A stretch of 64,000 nucleotides of DNA from Takifugu bimaculatus (Eukaryota; Chordata; Actinopteri; Tetraodontiformes; Tetraodontidae). Below are positions 21,601 through 34,100 of this stretch, in pieces. The position numbers and the translations under genes are program-made. Under the pieces are notes generated by a model, which saw only the letters and a list, made by a program, of their open reading frames with translations, ran no database searches and was not told where the DNA came from. The stretch is taken from assembly GCA_004026145.2 (NCBI GenBank), contig CP034979.1, positions 11,387,485 to 11,451,484 of the forward strand, in the 5' to 3' direction. Every line of letters starts with the position of its first letter. Position 1 is the first letter of the stretch.

Positions 21601-22320
21601 GGATTTATGGCCCAAAGACGTGTTCACGTGGATCTGGGCCGCGTTACAGTTCCTGTTCCAGCAGGATCACATGATCAGTTCTGAATATTTATTGAGACGA
21701 GCCAACTGAACTTATCGCCCACTAGTGATGATTGTATTCTTTTTTTATTAATCCTTCATTTAACAAAGTAAACTGGATAAATACGAGAATGACCCTGAGT
21801 GTTCGGAATTTACACCAACCAGAGCAGAAATGTAGAACATTTTATCATTTGTGGAGATTTGAGCCTGCGTGGAGCCTTGAAGGACTGCAGGAAACAGAAA
21901 TTGGAACTAATTCCAAGGCTTTGGCCTCTTGGGGTTCTGTTGGAATTCTGGTGATGAAATTCGATGACTCCTGATCGCTGAACAACAGCACTTGATCCTT
22001 TTCTGATGGGCGTTTGTGGAGGTCGGTGTGTTGCACATCCAGAGAGCGAGACTGTTGCGAAACTCCTCAGGATGATTTAAATCCAGACCAATTCTTGCAT
22101 CAAACCGCCGCCTGCATTACCGGACGCTGGCAAGCTCAAGTGGAAGCCGAGGGAAACAGGTAAAAAGTTGGTTCTTTTACCTGGAGCGGATCATTTTCAT
22201 CAAGATAAACAGGCCAATTACACGAAAAAAGGGCCAATTACAAACCTGGACGAATCCCTGAGGTCCAGGTGGTTTAGAAAAACCCGGCTCGGCGGATCGT
22301 CCCGACGTCCTGAGAGGGCT
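18693..22320. other. Non-coding; candidate regulatory blocks
   Basis: No gene was recognised. A perfect 14-base palindrome GTGAGAATTCTCAC is at 20390-20403. AT-rich, homeodomain-motif-rich blocks without simple repeats lie at about 20460-20840 and 21060-21480. A second copy of a TGAGCATTCTCA plus GATTTGCATC module is at 19837-19873. Open frames up to 117 codons occur but have no recognisable domains. Confidence 0.4.
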
Positions 22321-22329
22321 GGATCACAA

Positions 22330-22570
22330 ACACGTTCCAGCTTTAATCCCTTCAGTGCTTTATAAGCCGGCAGCAGTACTTTAAAGTCAGTTCTGTGACA
22401 CGCAGGAAGCCGGTGTAAAGATCTGAGGGCTGCACTTCGCTACCTCCTTCACCCGCAGCTGAGATTCTTTAGAAAGCCGCAGGCAAAAAAAAAAAAAAAA
22501 GCACCTGTAGTCAATCTTAATGAAGGTAAACGCATGGATGTGTTTTTCTGAAATTCCGAGATCGTTTTAA
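22330..22570. mobile_element. Teleost interspersed-repeat fragment
   Basis: The run CAGCAGTACTTTAAAGTCAG, then GGAAGCCGGTGTAAAGATCTGAGG, then after a poly-A GTAGTCAATCTTAATGAAGG and CGCATGGATGTGTTTTTCTG, follows in order the text of a very common fish interspersed repeat recalled from many teleost genomes. Its class (LINE or other) could not be settled here. The internal A-run at 22486-22500 looks like a later expansion. Confidence 0.45.
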
Positions 22571-24596
22571 TGAAATCCGGAAATGAACGGCCGCGGTGAA
22601 ATGAATTCAGCGAGTTTTATCGGCCTTGAATTGCTCCGAACTCGTCACTTTTCTTCTCCACTGGCTCAGTCGGTAAATCCGGTGATACTGTTTCACGTCC
22701 GATGGGGAACAAGTCATTTTAACAGCTGTGCAAATTCTCCGAGCACATGTATTGTTTATCCCCACACTCGCTCTTCCCAGGAAAATCCCCCTGTTTGTTT
22801 GTGCTCAAAGGGATTTTCTCCCCCTCAGTAGCAACAACCCTGTCAGAGGAACACAGGAGGCATTTGCAGAACCGGCCTCGTTAGAGCATTTTCCTGCAAA
22901 ACGGCTTGTCCAACAACATTTCCTGTCTTCCACATGCTACCCACTTGCTGCCTGCACGTCCCGCTCACAGTGCTGTAAATGCAAAAAGCAGACTGGACCC
23001 AGATTTATGCCGGCAACAGCACTGAGCACGAGCGTGATTGACGGACAAAAGCGGGAATATTTGTGGAGCGACATGCTTTCGCTGGAGTTGTAGCATAAAT
23101 TCCCATTGCTCGCTAACAGGGCCACCCACCCTCTCCTATTGCCTGTTAACTGTCTATCAGCTAAAGGAACACAAAGCCTCTCGGAACGCTCGATTTCTTG
23201 GGCGAATTTGTCTCTCTGTTTATGACCGCATATGAAAAAAAGTGAAAACGATATCGTGAGTTGAAGCCCACATGACTTCTTCATCAGTGGTAAACGGGGA
23301 GGTCGGGGAGTACAGAGCAGGACGACCAGAATATGCAGATTTCAACGTCACGTCGGGGTCTGAAAGGGATCCTGCCCTTTAAATAGTGAGGATTTATTCG
23401 CTTATAATGGACACAATTACCGATTTTCAGTAATAAAGTGCACGTGTCGATTGTACAGGGCCGTTATTGACAGCTGCAGAGCAGAAGCATCAACTCTCCT
23501 GACCAGATTTGGTTCATTTCAGATGATATACTGCATCTATTTTTCCTACTGACATGGAAGACGATGCGTACATTAATAATGGAAGGCGTATTGGAGGCTC
23601 CTCCGTGGCCCTGAGTGAAGAGAAGGAGCTGCAGCACATCCTGCTCGGGCCAGAAATGATTCGCTGTCAATCCTCATTGAAAGTAACCTCTGCCGGCTGT
23701 CAAGTGACACCACAAATCAATAATTGACATCTCAGCGTGCAGGAGCTGCGGTCTGATGCACGAGAGACTCGGCCAGGCCGCAGCACGGCAGCACGTCGCG
23801 CAGGTGCGAGTGCGGTTTGAAATGAAGCGTTTAGGTACGTCTGGATTTCTGTATGGAAGGAGGAAGCAAATCTACAGGGAAATGCTGGAAGCAACGAATG
23901 GAAGGAAGGAAGTTATTAAAACTCCACCAGCTCAGGTTTAACTATACGATAAAGCGAGTGCTGGAAGGCTGGTGGACGTCACCCTTTTCCTCCAGTCTCT
24001 TCTTTAACGTTTTTCTAATCTTGTTTATTCTAATCTAGAACTGCGCGTCTGTCTTTCCTTTATCCTTCCTTTATCCGTTTCTCCATTTCCCACATTGTTT
24101 CTGGCCTCAAGCGGCTCTGAATTGTTGAAACCTACTTCTTCGAGGACTGCAGAGCTGCATCTGGGACATCTCCTGACCTCCGCCGGGCCACCAGACAGAC
24201 TCCAGCGTGGCACAGTTACATAAAAAAGAATCACCGTGAAGGTCGGAGCTCCATCAGGAAACATCCTTTAAGCTCCGGAAATGAAAAAGCCCTCTGAAAG
24301 AAATAGGGAATTAAAACTATAGAAATTAGCAGAACTGATTTCAGTGTCCTCAGTGGATCTTTTCTTGTCTTAAAAGAAATAGATGGTGAAGCCAGCTCTC
24401 GGAGCAGGTTCACTTCAGGACTGAGCTGCACTTTGAAAAGTTTTACATTTGTCAAAAAGCAATTTTCACTTAGCTACTTTTCATATCCTCCGAGGCACCA
24501 TTGGCTTTTAGGAATAGTGTCGGATCGGAACGTAAAAGAAAAAAATTAACCCGTTCTAAAATAAAGCCCCACAAGGTATGCAGAGCTGCTCTTATG

Positions 24597-24598
<2 letters not shown>
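22571..24598. other. Non-coding; no gene seen
   Basis: Open frames reach 121 codons, but none has a recognisable domain or a splice-consistent extension. Short GGAA/CCTT runs occur near 23890 and 24050. Nothing else stands out. Confidence 0.5.

Positions 24599-24671
<73 letters not shown>
24599..24671. repeat. Long (AC)n microsatellite
   Basis: An uninterrupted run of about 36 units, the longest pure dinucleotide array in the window. Confidence 0.97.
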
Positions 24672-24673
<2 letters not shown>

Positions 24674-27600
24674 GTCATTACGCAACTATAACGCAGGTAT
24701 TTGTTTTATGTTTGCATTTATAGAGCTTAATGAACGTCCTACAAACTTTATTAGAAATAGACTGTAGATTCTTGTTCACTGTGATGAGGAATTGTGTCAT
24801 TTTTAATGATCAATAGCTCCATTTGATGCCTAATGAAGTGTGCAGACTCTGGGATCGCCTTTACCTGACACACATCGATCTCATTTAACCATTATTACCA
24901 ACACTGTAAGGACAGAGTAAACCAAACTGGCTCATCTCACTTCACTCCAGGCTCATATTTACATATTTGGAGATGTTAGCTGACATGACACCGATTTGTA
25001 CCAAAGGCTGTTTCTCTATTTTATGTCTTATGGGATAAACTGAGTCACTGATATTACGCAATTAATCACAAATAGTTTGGCTCAGTTTCATAATACGCAA
25101 GGCTGATGTACAACATCAGACACAGGTCCGACTAAATTAATCACATTTAGTTTTTAAGTTATTATGATGAAATTACCAGAATGTACATGCTGAAACACTG
25201 TGTAAGGAGCAGATAACTAGCATTAGATTTAGCCCTTCCTTGGTGACTAATCCATTTAGATACCCCGAGATGGGATGTAATTCTCTTTTTATAGAGCACG
25301 GAGTTCAATGCGCAATCACAGTTCTTGTTTGATATAATCACTGTAATTATGTCACCACTGGAAAATGGACGGAATCGGAAACGATTCGCTGGATTACGCC
25401 GCTACTTGAGGGAATCATCTGCCAGAACATGAGTGAAAACACGGAGGAGATGTAGTAGTAACAGCCTGGAAGTCACATGGCCGTTAACCGGGGTAACAAA
25501 ACGTGTATCAGAGATCGAAAAAGGTCAGAAACAAAAATCAGCAAAGCTGCCTGACAAAATTTCCCGGTGTGGGACGTCAGGTGTCTCCAGGCTGTTCATT
25601 TGAGTTTTGTGGAGCGAAACGTGAATCTTTAAAGCAGACTGTGGGAGCTGCGACCTGATTAAGGGCTCCCTCAGAATCAAAGCCATCAGGAAGGCCTTTG
25701 TTGAGGCGGTGCAGCTGTTTCGCCCTCCCACCTCACCTCCTACCACCCTGGAACATCAGTCTCTGCACACGCCTACGTGAATCACAAGCACACATGAAGG
25801 GGGGATCCATTCAAATGCATCGGGATTTGTCATTTAGAATTGTTTTGAGTCAAAATTACATTAAACACGGCTGCAGCCTTGAGGAATTTCTTTCTTTTAG
25901 TCATTCCTCACCAGCTACCGGCTCTATTTCAGGCAAGTATGACCCTGCACTTTCAGCTGACAGTGATAAAAGACTAAAATTGTACGAGAAGGTCACGTCT
26001 GACGGCCCTGCTCTGTGTCCTCAGCATCTCTTTTAAATGGGATGTAGTTTGGGCTTGTCCCCTTGTCAATTAGAGCATCCAGCTGCATTGCAGCTACTTT
26101 GAGTTTAGATTTAGTGCCGAAGCAAATACGATAGATTCAATAGGCCGTGAAGCCGGCGTCGCCGCGCCCTCCGGGGGGCATTCCATCATGGATGTGATGT
26201 CACACCTCTTTTAAAGTCATCCAACCTGAAGCGCTCCAGAACCCTTAAAGGGCCACTGCTACAATAATGATGTTGAGAAAAAACAAGCCACTAAGACGGT
26301 GGGGGGAGGGGGGGTGGCACTGTAGAACGCCACCAGATGGCGGCTTTGCTTCTGAAGGGCGCAGCCGTGTGGTCGCTCCAGAGAGACAAGCTCCTCCTCG
26401 TTTAAATGATAAATGCAGAAGCCTTAGTTATTTTAAGAACTGCAAATACCGCCAATGTGAGTCTGAGCTCAGAATTCAGCCAACTCTCATCCCATTTGTT
26501 TAAGCGCTCACATACTTTTCTTCTTTTTGACCCTTGTTAGCCTCCGTTGCTCTGCTGCTGTATTCTTATACTCTCAAAGTCGTTAGCGTCTCCAGCGGCC
26601 TCAATTCATCAGGTTAAGGTCAGTTTTGCTATTACTGCCACTACAGCAGCGCTCTTTGAAGTGATCTCACGATAAATGTTACTCAGTAAGTCGTGAATTA
26701 ACAGTAATGTTGACAAAATAATGGAACTGAGCAGTCAATAGAGGAATGAGCTGCTTATCCTGGGTTCTTTTAAACAGCAGCAGGCAGAGGGACGCAGCAC
26801 AGCAGCAACCATGCAGACCTGATCTTTTATTCTGTTTGATCTGGGCCGCCGTACCCTCCTGCTTACTCAGGTCCAGCACAGGTACCGCTCCCACTGTGGT
26901 TTGTATTTGCTACAAACCAGCGATGCATTGCCCTTGTGCGATGGTGGGTTCGTTTCTCAGGTTGGCGCGTCATTTCGCTTCTCCTGTACCCGCTTCAGTG
27001 GAGTTGAAAGTCTAGGAAATAATTGATGGAGACCCTGCAGAACCAATGAGGCCGTAAAATCAGGGCATCCCCCTCTGGTTGGCGAGCAGGGAGACCATCA
27101 GAAGGGAGGACAGGATGAGGGCTGTGTGATGTTCATGCGTGAACCTGAGGCTTCAGAGTAATGGAGTGTGTCTACCCTAGTGCCACACCAAATAAACTCA
27201 GGACCACCCTGTCAGGTCCAGAGACAGGGCCCCCGGCGACGCACAGGAGGCCTTTACCAGGAGAAGACTCACCCACCACAATGCTTATTATTTAACGCAT
27301 GGGTGCAATTACAAATACCCACATTCAATTAAAAAGCAGGCTCTGTTATTTCACTTTAAGGCAGTTTTGTGCGTTTCCTTTTTTTTATTTTTTTATGTGT
27401 GCATGTGCACGGGTGTGAAATGAACGCGCTGTATTCAAATGAGCCAGAGCTGACTGCTTATGGACACATTTATCTTGCAAAAACGGGCCATTTGAAAGTC
27501 TTACAAGAACAAATGGGAAGCGGAGGAGCCTCTGATAGTTGCTAAATTGAGCAAATTACAGTCCTGGCTTTATCATCTTATGCGCTCTGAGCACCAGCAA

Positions 27601-29270
27601 GCGGCCCTGGTTGCTGTGCAGCTTATAGCGAAACGCGGTTCAAGTGCCGGAGCGCCGGCAGATTAGAGCGGCTGGTAATTGTGACGGGAAATATATCAAT
27701 TCAGAAACCCACAGAAGGAAAGCTGGTTCTGATTTTAGCAAGGGATGCATCAGACATGCTACATTTGGATCTGCTTATAACACTAGTTGGTCGCGATGAT
27801 GCTGATGATGAGATTCTTTTCTTGATCTGGCCCAAGTCTTGGCTCATCGCAGCATGTTTCCTTTGTCCAACAGACTTCAACAAAGACCAAATTCCTGTTT
27901 GTACTGTTTTGTCCGACCTTCCGGTCCGTCTTGACCACGTTCTGTTCCCAGCATGACAAACGGTCTCAACGTCAGCAGAAGCAGTTAAAGCAGGATGAAA
28001 CTTCCGACAGTAGTAACTCATTGTAGCTCAGTGTAAATCAAAGGGTGCCAAAAGAGGAGCCTGGGGACATTGGGGAGGAAAATACACATTTTTTTTATTA
28101 AATAGTAGACATTTGCCAGCATCTCTTGCTTGCAGAACAGAACAAGTAAATCCATGACAGCCCTACCTGGGGCTAGCAGCGGCTCTTTGTCATGTATCTG
28201 TCTGTTCAGGCCGGGTGAACGGCTGCCAGATTAAATAATTCCATAGGTTCCAATGCGAGACTTAAATTGAAAATCACGTTAATTTCCATACTTGAGGAGC
28301 GCAGAACCAAGAGGAGGATCCCAGAGCATTTAAAGGAAAGCTCCCTGGTGAACCTGCTTTTAATTTGACTTTACATAAGCAGATTTACATGTTGTCCCAA
28401 TAACAGCTGCTGTTATTCTGAGGCGGCTCAAACGGGGCGTCTCCGAATGTCACTAATTACATTTACATAAAACTGAGGTGTCTGAAAGCCTTCCCAGACC
28501 TTGCCTGTCACCTCTCCGAGTGGGTAGGCAGATATACCCAACCCCTGCATCGCCAGAGGTGCTCCTGAGGTTGAGCGTAATGTGCAAAGATGGGGGATGC
28601 GGAGAGCATGTAGGGTGAGATGCTACCGCGTTGTGCTCGGCACATAAATAAGGGAGCAGCACAAAGCTACCCCCCAGGACTGCTGTCAGTTGTCATCTTA
28701 ACATGCTGGATACTAATGAAAAACAATGCTGCATCATGCACCTTATGCAACATGCAACAGCCAGATGGATTGGGCTTCTTTCTTTTTTTTTTCCTAAACA
28801 CACACAGCAAGAAATCTGCAGCATGATGTTTACATTCAACATCTGGACTCTAATCAATCTGTTACAGAGCATTTTACATCAAGCTAGCCTAATACCAGAA
28901 GCTAGATGTGTCCTCTATCAATATGTAACTGGATCCAGTTGAATCAAAGGCCTTTAAATAAAAGCGTGTGAGTGTCTTCAGCTTCGCTCTTTCTTTAAAA
29001 CCTTAAATGTTACGTATGGAGGGGAAATAACGGTAATATAGCTGCACGTTTATCAACCTAACATTCACAATCACACCAGCTGACACACAAAACTAGTTAG
29101 GAAGTCACTGCTGACAGCAGAGCAGCACAGGAAATAGTCCCATCCCATAATCCAGCCACCAACATGGAAAGCGGAGAGTGGATTTATATCTGTGCATTGG
29201 AAGATCGGTCTTGGGAGTGGAAGAAAAGGCTTGTGACAGGATCCCAATTCCAGTGATGAGAGGGGGGGGA
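24672..29270. other. Non-coding; CTCF motif and candidate regulatory blocks
   Basis: No exon was recognised. A perfect CTCF core is at 26330-26343. The stretches 27290-27640 and 28200-28450 are rich in AATTA, TTAAT and ATTTGAA-type motifs, lack simple repeats and resemble conserved non-coding elements. Conservation is not shown. Confidence 0.4.
26330..26343 (+). promoter_or_regulatory. CTCF-type motif (perfect core match)
   Basis: CCACCAGATGGCGG fits every position of the core CCASYAGRKGGCRS, on the plus strand, opposite to the one at 8501. Confidence 0.45.
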
Positions 29271-29287
29271 GTGTGTGTGTGTGTGTG

Positions 29288-29322
<35 letters not shown>

Positions 29323-29335
29323 GGGGGGGGGGTGA
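29262..29335. repeat. Compound G-run and (GT)n microsatellite
   Basis: A G run, two GT arrays and a 12-base G run lie in series. Such G-rich purine tracts may form G-quadruplexes. Confidence 0.9.
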
Positions 29336-31084
29336 GTGAGGGGGGCCCTCCTGCAGAGCTGTGAACCATCGTGACACGCCGACCTGAGATAAATGACCTC
29401 CCGTGAGTGGCGGGAAGGTCTCACACCTGCTTACGTCTCACCCGGGACTTGACCTCACCCAGAGAATGGGATCGCCCGTTGCCATGGCGACGTCCCAATT
29501 GCACGCCTGTCAGCAGTAATCTGACATGGTGGGACTGGAGACCAAGCCCTCATCAAAGTTACCTAGAACCTTAAATTATAATTCTTATTATAGACCCTTC
29601 CTCGGGCCCACGTCTCGGGGCCGTTGTGCATGGGCTCATACAAATTGACGCAACAAATTAGCCACTTGAATCAACGTGCAACCCCACCGATTTAAGAATT
29701 ACTATTGAGATCTTTGTTAGCAACGACAGGCAGGATAGGTTCAGTAATGGTTCCTGTTTCCTGACTGGCAGAAAAGTGCAGCTCGTGATTTTATATCAAC
29801 CGAGCAAATTAAAACAGAATTTTTTATCAAACATGCGCTTATCCCATCTGGATGTGGCTGACAGGTCTCTATATCGGGTTTGTTTCTGATAAATTATTTT
29901 AGACAAAGAGGAGAAGAGAAAAGAAATCCAACTGTTCGAAAGACGGGATAATCATATTCCGAGCTAGCAAAACAGATTCCCAACCTGCATAAACAGAAAG
30001 AAAATATCAAATGAATTATTTAAAGCTATTCAAACAGAGCTGCTCCGCGCTGGCATCTGCTTTTATATTGCGTTCTGGATGAAAAGCAAAGAGCAAACGA
30101 TATTTGACCATCAGAAGCCTCTAAAACTGATCCAGCTCTGATCTCCCTCAGACGTCCCTTCAAAAATGTCACTTAAAATCGAGTCTCGGCCCGTTTGGCT
30201 TCTGCCCTTATGTACACTTTAAAGGTCACTGTGCCAGTGCTCCGCCTCATCCTTAACTGAACTGACCTCAGGATTCTTTGGTCGATCTGACCGATTGGAT
30301 TAAGGGATATTCTTATCGATCTAGTTCTGCCGGACGGATACGAATGGTGGGACCTAGAAGCGGAGCGGCCTCGCGGGTGCCAGCGTGTGCACTGCTAACC
30401 TTTACGTCTCTAAAACGTGGTGACGCGGAGAGATGCAGCCACTGGCTAAGAGCAGGTTTTGCAGCTGCAAGAGTGGGCGCGCAGCCTCCGTGTGCAGCGG
30501 CGCGCAATGAGCGCACGCCAGAGAGGGGAGGAACGTGACATCTGACCACAGGATTCTGACAGTAATTAAAAGGATTTCCTTCTTTACGGGGATTAAGAAG
30601 TACTCCAGGCAGGGAATCAAGGGGGGAAAAAAACCATGAATCATATCAGGATAATTAGCATTTTTGAAGATATAAAAAAAGCAAAAATAAAAATGAGGAA
30701 AAGACAATTTGAGCAGTGATTCTACCTCCTTCCCAACATGTTTGGAGGGGGCAAAACTGGAGAAATAACCTGTCGTGAAACAACATATTAACCGCATTCT
30801 CTCATTTAGGTCTAAATGAATCGGAATTAAAATTTCAGCCTCTTCGCTGATGGATGGAGATGAGCTGTTTTAGCCCGCAAACAGCTCAATTAGGATCCGC
30901 TGTCAGCGGTTTCATCTGGTCCTGAATCAAATCCTCTGTCGAAAAAACGGGGGGGATAGGACACTGATTAGATCACAATTTCATAAATCCACCTCTAACT
31001 CTCCACTGGCTCAATTTAGAGTCATCATTTTCATTTTTAAACAAACCCGAAATGGAAAGTGTTCTAATAATAGTGTGCGAATGG
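29336..31084. other. Non-coding with a CpG-dense patch
   Basis: About 20 CpGs fall within 30331-30537, in otherwise AT-rich DNA. This could be an orphan CpG island with promoter activity (for a non-coding RNA, for instance) or a GC-rich insertion. Flanking blocks (29760-30020, 30780-31050) are AT-rich and repeat-free. No protein was recognised. Confidence 0.4.
29478..29491 (+). promoter_or_regulatory. RFX X-box motif
   Basis: GTTGCCATGGCGAC fits the X-box consensus closely. Function is inferred from motif only. Confidence 0.4.
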
Positions 31085-31104
31085 AGGGGGGGGGGGGGGG
31101 GGGG
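31085..31104. repeat. Poly-G tract (20 bases)
   Basis: A continuous G run whose true length is likely uncertain. Confidence 0.9.
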
Positions 31105-34100
31105 TGTTGTGTTCAGCCAGTGTGTCATGCCACAATGGTGTGAACAATTTTAATTACTCGGCTTTACTTCATTATGTATTCAGTTATTCATGTGTTCGCT
31201 GCCTTTACCTGATAATTACTTTACTCTGTGTTAACGGTCATGTAGGGATGGAGCCAAAGCCAGCGTGCAGGGGAGGAGAGAGGACCGAAGCCCAGGCTTC
31301 CGGGTTGCCAGTTCCCCACCCTGAATCACTGATGGCGATGGGAACGCATGGAGCTTGCTGCACTCCGGTATTAAAACACGGAAAAGCGGACAAGATTCCC
31401 TGTTTCGTCCTCATGCGTGGAGCCGAGTCGGAGCTCCTGCACTTTCATCTGACACCCAGGGGCGTTTGAGCCCTAATGACAGTGACGTCCCCTGATCAGC
31501 AAGCCCAACGCGCCGGCCTGGAAGCAAAGATGTGACGGCTGTCAGCGGAAACACGCAGGAGCCGAGCGGTCCATGTGCTGCGTCCGCTCGGCCTTTGATC
31601 AGCCTGCAGCCCCGGACACGCGGATGAACAGGACGCGGCGCGGATGGCGCCCTTTGAAGATCTCAATCATCTGTTACTGATAAGGCTATTAGGGCGCTGC
31701 GCTGTGCCTCCGAGGCTGAAATCAAACGTGACAGAGCCTGCCCGGGTGCTGCTCCCACTGGAGGTGATGAGGTGCGCATCGACGGCAGATTATGACAACG
31801 GAAGGCTGATGGCAGCGACACCCACAGAATTATCGCCCGCGTTTCATTTCAGCAGCAACCAGCAGAATCTGGCGAGCTAGACCGAACAAACTATTCCGTG
31901 TCTGCGGGCGAAATCTGGCAACTTTCTCTGATACATGGCACATATTGGAATCGGGATGTTTACGTACCCTGGGGACGGGCAGCAGGGGGGAAACTGACAT
32001 TTTCACGCTGAAGATCTGACGCAGGCTGCAGGCCGGTCCAGGGGCAACAGGTGCAACATTTACGTGTTCTACCCAATGAACCAACCATCTCTTTCGGAAA
32101 AACCGGTGGCTCTTCCCTTCACCTTTTCAAGTTGGAATACTTGTCCTTTGGGAGAAACGCAGCCCTCTGCAGAGGAAAAATGCTTTTATTTTGAAATCCC
32201 AGCTTGAATAAATCATGGATTCTGCTTAATGAGTATGCCTGACATGTGTTGGGTATCCTCAGTTGCTTATATTGCCTTATTTATTTGTCTCTCAGATGAA
32301 GTCTTATGCATAATTCTCTCAGCTACTGCCTCCTGTCGGTGTTAACACAAACCAGAATCAAACAAATTCAGTCATGTGACCAGTTACGCATTGAATTCCT
32401 GCACGCAAACATCCGCTGGTTGCTGTAAGACACTGAACCGTCATCTGGTCGGACATTTTCTTTGTGTTCAGGCCCGTGATGTAACCATGAGCTCATCTCT
32501 GAAGCCTTTTCATATTAAAACAAATCAATATCTCCACACACATCAAAATAAGCTGGCAGAAAAGAGGAGAATAAGAAGCATGCAGAAGACTTAAGAATAA
32601 AGGAGCAGTTTCCCTCTAATCTCCCCCATCGCTGCCCTAAGATCCAGCGGCTTAGACTCCGCACCCCTGAGCTCACTATAGTGGAGAGTGCTGGTGCATG
32701 AAACATCTCTTTTCAACTTCATTTCATTTCTGCTCTTCATGCCGGACGATCTCCGCTCAGGCTCTGTTTCAGAGAGGCTTCGGAGCAGTGCGCTGAGTTT
32801 TAAACAGGGCTTTGCTACGTCAACCTTTACAAACCAAAACGGTTTGTCCTGGTTTTGGTCCAGCGTTTGTCTTGTCGTCTGCCCCCATCGTGAAAACACC
32901 CACCTTAGTGCTCATGTAGTTAATTAAAAAGAAGAAGAAAGAAGCACGACCCATTCCTTATCACTATAGGAGCTAAGCTAATTAGCATAGGGGGAGTTTT
33001 TTTGTTACTACAGTCAAATGAAAGTGATCTCTATGACATCAGTGGAAAAGAAATATCACTCATCCCTCCGAAGCATCCTCTGGACAGGAAAAGAACATGA
33101 CAGTCAGTAAACAGCCCTCTTAGTCAATACAGGCAAACGGGAGTTTAGGAAATGGGAGCGGAGCAGGACAGAGCGGAGCTGAAGGTCACCGATCTATCAT
33201 CCACTTGTTAAATACCTGAAATGGAAATCAAAGAATGATAAAACACAGGAATCGATCCCGGCTGAAAGCCCCGACCCGCTCCGTTGACAGGTATTATCAG
33301 CCAAGTGCGCTGGCTTTTAAATGGCAAGCGAGGCAGAGAGCGTTACCAGCTGAGAACCTGGCCGTGGCTATTTCACACACATTTCTCTCGCCGCTGCCTC
33401 GCACTTCCTTCAGGCGATGACCTTTGCAGCAATATTTCCGCAGACGTGCTGTTAATAGACAGGACTGACATATAAGTGTTCTTTGACGCCGTGGATTATA
33501 TAAAAAGTCTCACCGCTGACGACAGGGCAATTAGCATTAATTAGACGACAGCCTATTTATGTCAGCGAGTCTCTCCACAAGACAATATTGTAAAAATACT
33601 GCAGATTGGGAGTAATTGCTTCTGGTTAAGCTTCCCAAGGAGAGTTTAGGCAAAATTAATGTTTCCCAATGTGTTGACGTCTCTTTTCAGGACACTGAAG
33701 TCAGGCGTGTGGTGAGGAAACGACCTTTCCAGCCTTCTTGAATGCGCCAACTGAATTCAGCCCTCCCTGAACTGACACTCATTTAAATAGAATAAAGAAT
33801 AAAAAGGAAACTCGGCTTTATCCCACCATCAAGGACACGTTCATTCATCACTTCTTTCTCACACATTCACAGTAATTTCATGTCTCCGATCCACTGATGT
33901 GCATTTACTGACATTTACTAAATACCATGAAAGCCTGAAACCTTCTAGAAGTTTCTCCCAAAACATGCTGCACACTTTAAAGCAGTCCTGAGAAAAAGTG
34001 CGTGTTGCAATAATTCAGCCTCAATGAGGCTTTTTAAGTACATTAGTTATGCATTATATTGGTGTTGAAATAATGCAGTTTTCTATTTGTGTTAACGCAG

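Noticed and set aside
24599..24671. Histidine/threonine-repeat and Cys/Val-repeat proteins in open frames over CA/GT arrays
   Set aside because: They are translations of microsatellites, not genes.
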